DNA from: Fluviicola sp.
GTDB taxonomy: Bacteria > Bacteroidota > Bacteroidia > Flavobacteriales_D > Crocinitomicaceae
DNA length: 64,000 bases
Direction of reading: 5' to 3'
Assembly: GCA_002734065.2 (NCBI GenBank)
Contig: NVXU02000058.1
Span: 1 to 64,000, forward strand
Shown here piece after piece: positions 60,655 through 64,000 of the stretch (position 1 is the first letter of the stretch; each line of letters starts with the position of its first letter). A program made the position numbers and the translations under genes. Below the pieces are notes generated by a model. That model made no database searches and was not told where the DNA came from. It saw only the letters and a program-made list of their open reading frames with translations.

Positions 60655-62289
60655 TTAAATTGGCGCAACCCAAGCCATCATTTCTGCTGCTGCAATTGCT
60701 CCGTAGGTTCCGAGGGCATAACCAAGAACGGCTAAAATTGCTCCAACACTTGCTAGCGAAGGATGAAAAGCTGCCGCAACAATTGGCGCTGAAGCTGCTC
60801 CTCCAATGTTTGCCTTTGAACCAACTGCCACAAAGAAAAAGGGTGCTTTTATTAATTTTGCGACAATGAAAAGAATAGTAACGTGAATAAGCATCCAAAT
60901 AATTCCAACTAAAATTAACTGGGGTTCTTCTACCGCTTTTTCCAATTCCATTTTCATGCCAATTGTAGCGACTAAAATGTAGATAAAAACAGAGCCAATT
61001 TTGGATGCTCCAACTCCTTCGTATTTTCGTATTTTGGTTGCAGAGAGAATCAATCCACCCGTTGTAGCCAAGACTACGAGCCAGAAGAAGGAGTTTGCAA
61101 AGGGAGACTCATCACCTAACCAACTGGACATTACACCTGCCATTCCTTTTCCTGCATAGTGAGAAAACGCAACCAATCCAAAGGTAATTCCAGCTAAAAC
61201 GAGGTAGTCTGTTAAGGTCGGAACTTTCGCAATTGAATCTTGGTATTCTCCCATTCTCACTTTCAATCGCTCAATGGAAGAAGTATCTGCTTTTAGCCAT
61301 TTATCGAATTTTTCTGCTCGTGCTGCTCCCCATAGTAAGAATGCCATCCAAAGATTGGCTACAACGATATCAACTGTTACCATTTTCCCGTAGAATTCTT
61401 GGTTGTACCCGTAAGTTTCGAGCATTGCTGCTTGATTTGCTCCACCACCAATCCAACTGCCTGCCAATGTAGCGAAACCTCTCCACGCTGCTTGGTCGCC
61501 GATTCCACCAACCACGGATGGGTCGATGTAAGAATATATTAAGATTGCCAATGGTCCACCGATGATGATTCCGACAGTTGCTGTCCCAAACATTATCAAT
61601 GCTTTTGGTCCAAGGTTCAGAATTCCTTTAAAGTCAATACCAATGGTCATTAAAATTAGTGCCCCGGGAAGCAAGTAATTCTTTGCCATTGTGTAAAGTG
61701 ATGAATATTCTTTGGAAATCAACCCTAAAGAATCTAAAATTGCTGGAATTAAATAGCAAAGTAACAAGGCAGGAACGAAGATGTAAAACTTCTTCCAGCG
61801 AGCAGATTTTAGGTTGGATGTATAGAATATCAATGCCAAAACTACTGCTAGAATACCAAAAACAATGGTGTCAGAGACAAAAGTTGGTCGTTCTCTTCTA
61901 TCGACTTTAAAAGTTGCGATTTGCTCACTACTCGATTTGAATTTCAAGGTGTCTCCTTCTGCAAACATCATCATCGAAACTGTTACCGAAGAGTCTATAT
62001 CCTCCAACAAGAATGGTTTTGCTTCTAAAAGAAGAAAAGAATGTTTGTTGTTTTCTTTTGTTAAGGTAACTTGAATAGAATCAAATTTTGTCGGCACATC
62101 GAGCAAACTCATATCAACAAGCACTGTAGCTTTTTTTTCGAGAATCAACTCGTCTTCAACACTAATGTTGATGTATTCGATATCATCAGGATTGAGTTGT
62201 TGGATGGCATTGCTATCGAGGACGGTGATGCTTTGGGAGAATGCCGATGCTGTGATCAGAGTTAGAATGAATAAGAAGATTGATTTCAT
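60655..62289 (-). CDS. DUF819 family membrane protein with added exported N-terminal domain
   Basis: 544 aa, longer than the usual 380-420. A signal peptide (1-18, ending AFS) and a beta-rich soluble domain (about 20-135, ITVLDSNAIQQLNPDDIEY, VTVSMMMFAEGDTLKFKS) precede the DUF819 core (about 145-544), which has about ten membrane segments and glycine-rich loops (GIGDQAAWRGFATLAGSWIGGGANQAAM, GSKANIGGAASAPIVAAAF). The core resembles bile-acid/GltS-like transport folds; the substrate is unknown. The soluble part would lie in the periplasm. Its function is not recognised. RlmF follows directly. Confidence 0.88.
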   Translation of the reverse strand: MKSIFLFILTLITASAFSQSITVLDSNAIQQLNPDDIEYINISVEDELILEKKATVLVDMSLLDVPTKFDSIQVTLTKENNKHSFLLLEAKPFLLEDIDSSVTVSMMMFAEGDTLKFKSSSEQIATFKVDRRERPTFVSDTIVFGILAVVLALIFYTSNLKSARWKKFYIFVPALLLCYLIPAILDSLGLISKEYSSLYTMAKNYLLPGALILMTIGIDFKGILNLGPKALIMFGTATVGIIIGGPLAILIYSYIDPSVVGGIGDQAAWRGFATLAGSWIGGGANQAAMLETYGYNQEFYGKMVTVDIVVANLWMAFLLWGAARAEKFDKWLKADTSSIERLKVRMGEYQDSIAKVPTLTDYLVLAGITFGLVAFSHYAGKGMAGVMSSWLGDESPFANSFFWLVVLATTGGLILSATKIRKYEGVGASKIGSVFIYILVATIGMKMELEKAVEEPQLILVGIIWMLIHVTILFIVAKLIKAPFFFVAVGSKANIGGAASAPIVAAAFHPSLASVGAILAVLGYALGTYGAIAAAEMMAWVAPI

Positions 62290-62304
62290 GTTCTTGAGTT
62301 TAAA

Positions 62305-62337
62305 TAAAAAAACATCCGATAGAACGGATGTTTTTTA
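62305..62337 (-). terminator. Rho-independent terminator after the POT transporter gene
   Basis: AACATCCG and CGGATGTT form an 8-bp stem with a 6-base loop, flanked by A and T runs on both sides, so it may act in either direction. It lies between the POT gene and the DUF819 gene. Confidence 0.8.
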
Positions 62338-62357
62338 TAATGATAATGCATAACAGT

Positions 62358-64000
62358 TTATTTAACGCCGTGCATTAATTTCTTAATTAGTGGAGTCATT
62401 AGAACAGAGAATACTCCTAAACCAACTGCTACAAATGTTAATATCCAAAAGAAATAGCTAATTCCATCTTCTTTAGCTATTGCTTCTGATGATTCTCCGA
62501 AAATACCTGCTGTTTTCATCCCAATGGCTACGGCCAAATACCAAATTCCGAACATAAAAGCAATCATCTTACCTGGTACTAACTTACTTACATATGAAAG
62601 TCCCACTGGTGAAATACATAGCTCTCCCAAGGTATGAAAAAGATAAACCATTACTAACCAAAACATGCTAACGGAAGCGGTTTGAGCTCCAGGAGCAATT
62701 CCACCGGCACCGAAAGCGACAAAAGCCATTCCTATCCCTAATAATACCATTCCAATTCCATACTTCATATTTGCCGAGGGGTTGTACTTACTTTCCCACC
62801 ATTTAGAGAATAATGGAGCAAAGGCAATTATAAACAGAGAATTTAAAACTCCGAACCACGATGCTGGAACTTCAACTGCATCACTTTGAAACTCTACGAC
62901 CAGCATCCAAATTGCTATTGCCCATATAATGACAAAACTAAAACCAAGAACTAAGTTCGCCATAGCATATTTTTTAAACGTCTGCTTAAACAGCAAACCT
63001 AGTACCCATGTTATTATAGCCAATGGTATAATTGTCATAAAGGTATTAATTACTTTATATATCATTGCTGAACTACCTTCTAATGATCTATCCGTAAAAT
63101 CACGAGCAAATGTTGTCAAAGAGGATGGAGCTTGTTCAAAAATTGCCCAAAAGAAAATTGTCAGGAATGCAAAAAATGTAACGGCAATCATTTTGTCTCT
63201 TGTAATGCTTCCATAATTTGCTAATCGATAAACCAATAAGAAAATAAACATTCCTAAGGCTAATAAAATTGTAACTAAGGTCCCATCTAAACCAAACAGT
63301 TCAAAATTAAGAACATTATAACCGTAAATTTTGGAAGCAGGGTCATTTAGTATCCACACCAACCCCATCACAACCATAAAGCCGATCAAAACTTTCTGCC
63401 ACATTGAAAACGGCAAGCTATCTTTCTCTTCAGATTCATTACTCTTAGAGTCAGCGACTGGAGTATCAATAATTTCAGAAGACACAGGAATTCTATCCAA
63501 TCCTTTCTCAGGCTTTAAACCAATATCACCAAAAATATTTTGAGATAACCAAAATTGAATCATTCCAAAAAGCATGAAGATACCTGCAAGACCAAAACCT
63601 ATTGACCATCCAACTTTCTCTCCAAGATAACCACATAGTAAAATCCCTAAAAAAGCACCAGCGTTCACACCCATATAAAAAATAGTGTATGCACCATCTT
63701 TCTTCTCTTGATGGTCTTTGTACATGTGAGAAATAATAGATGTCATATTTGGCTTAAAGAAACCACTGCCAAAAACAAGTAGTGTCAATCCTAAATAGAT
63801 AGACCATGTTGTTTCTAAAGCCATTGCTGCATGTCCTAAAGTCATCAATAAAGCACCAACAACGACAGCTTTTCGATATCCCCAAACGTTATCGGCGAAG
63901 TAACCTCCAAGCATAGTGGATAAGTAAACTAACGCTGTATATGTTCCAAACAATACATAGGCCTGATCTTTCGGCCAACCCCATCCAGAGTCAGTTAAAG
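62358..64000 (-). CDS. POT/PTR family peptide:H+ symporter (partial)
   Basis: At least 547 residues are present; the start lies beyond the window end, and the frame stays open through the last base (the segment GWGWPKDQAYVLFGTYTALVYL is typical of the first helices). The apparent start at 63953 is a TTG inside the gene, not a true start. Helices with YLSTMLGGYFADNVWGYRKAVVVGA, FYMGVNAGAFLGILLCGYLGE, and GELCISPVGLSYVSKLVP match the family. A hydrophilic insert (about 165-195 of the visible part, DTPVADSKSNESEEKDSLP) separates the two halves. It imports di- and tripeptides, which fits the many secreted peptidases here. Confidence 0.93.
   Translation of the reverse strand, partial: LTDSGWGWPKDQAYVLFGTYTALVYLSTMLGGYFADNVWGYRKAVVVGALLMTLGHAAMALETTWSIYLGLTLLVFGSGFFKPNMTSIISHMYKDHQEKKDGAYTIFYMGVNAGAFLGILLCGYLGEKVGWSIGFGLAGIFMLFGMIQFWLSQNIFGDIGLKPEKGLDRIPVSSEIIDTPVADSKSNESEEKDSLPFSMWQKVLIGFMVVMGLVWILNDPASKIYGYNVLNFELFGLDGTLVTILLALGMFIFLLVYRLANYGSITRDKMIAVTFFAFLTIFFWAIFEQAPSSLTTFARDFTDRSLEGSSAMIYKVINTFMTIIPLAIITWVLGLLFKQTFKKYAMANLVLGFSFVIIWAIAIWMLVVEFQSDAVEVPASWFGVLNSLFIIAFAPLFSKWWESKYNPSANMKYGIGMVLLGIGMAFVAFGAGGIAPGAQTASVSMFWLVMVYLFHTLGELCISPVGLSYVSKLVPGKMIAFMFGIWYLAVAIGMKTAGIFGESSEAIAKEDGISYFFWILTFVAVGLGVFSVLMTPLIKKLMHGVK

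Noticed and set aside
63937..63953. Start codon of the POT transporter at 63953
   Set aside because: The codon is TTG within the first helix region, and the frame continues to the window end with family sequence; the true start is outside.
1..64000. CRISPR arrays
   Set aside because: No repeats of 24-40 bases with unique spacers were found; the tandem repeats here are 7-8 bases and contiguous.

Overview
The window is from a low-GC member of the Bacteroidota, most likely an order Flavobacteriales relative (Crocinitomicaceae/Cryomorphaceae-like). The signs are: at least seven proteins ending in type IX secretion (T9SS) sorting domains, a PorX regulator, a TAnnTTTG-type -7 box before several genes, almost no visible Shine-Dalgarno sequences, and a tmRNA and tRNA whose CCA ends are not fully encoded. 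The exact genus is not determined here.

Layout. 1-166: 3' part of tmRNA and its terminator. 0.4-8.3 kb (+): a CotH-type secreted protein, an M1 aminopeptidase, a double universal-stress protein, release factor 3 and a small secreted HExxH protein. 8.4-14.2 kb (mostly -): a stand-alone HsdR-N nuclease-like protein, alanine dehydrogenase, an unusual Cys-rich T9SS protein, TsaE and PorX, with an HD phosphohydrolase divergent from PorX. 15.5-23.2 kb: secreted beta-helix, BNR and M61 peptidase genes, a lipoprotein/membrane pair and shikimate kinase. 23.4 kb: tRNA-Lys. 23.6-31.2 kb: a second CotH protein with a co-transcribed lipoprotein, three orphan secreted proteins each followed or bordered by a palindrome, and a GH18 chitinase-like enzyme. 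31.4-36.5 kb: START-like protein, LptF/G permease, two glycosyltransferases, DUF2490. 36.7-37.8 kb: rpsF-rpsR-rplI. 38.2-41 kb: BtuFCD/FecBCD-type ABC uptake cassette. 41-52.3 kb (-): giant type-B T9SS protein, BaiN-like flavoprotein, M36 metalloprotease, YifB/ComM ATPase. 52.4-56 kb: divergent phosphate porin and Na/Pi cotransporter. 56-64 kb: rpmH, MsbA-like exporter, DEAD-box helicase, RlmF, DUF819 protein and a POT peptide transporter cut by the window end.

How it fits together: cell-surface and secreted polymer degradation (peptidases M1, M36, M61; GH18; BNR; beta-helix) feeds on T9SS export, with PorX as its regulator, and uptake is served by the POT transporter, the ABC cassette and the phosphate porin/cotransporter pair. 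The rest is housekeeping (translation, envelope assembly, shikimate pathway).

The most unusual signal is not a protein. At eight or more places, degenerate direct-repeat arrays with a strict 7- or 8-base period sit on gene ends, usually spanning a stop codon and in two cases the 5' end of a coding region. The sequence family differs between sites, but the period and position recur. Other notable DNA structures are a perfect 42-bp palindrome between two convergent terminators, three REP-like palindromes directly after stop codons, and a decayed copy of part of the HD gene 1.9 kb downstream of it. No CRISPR array, insertion sequence, prophage or rRNA operon was seen.
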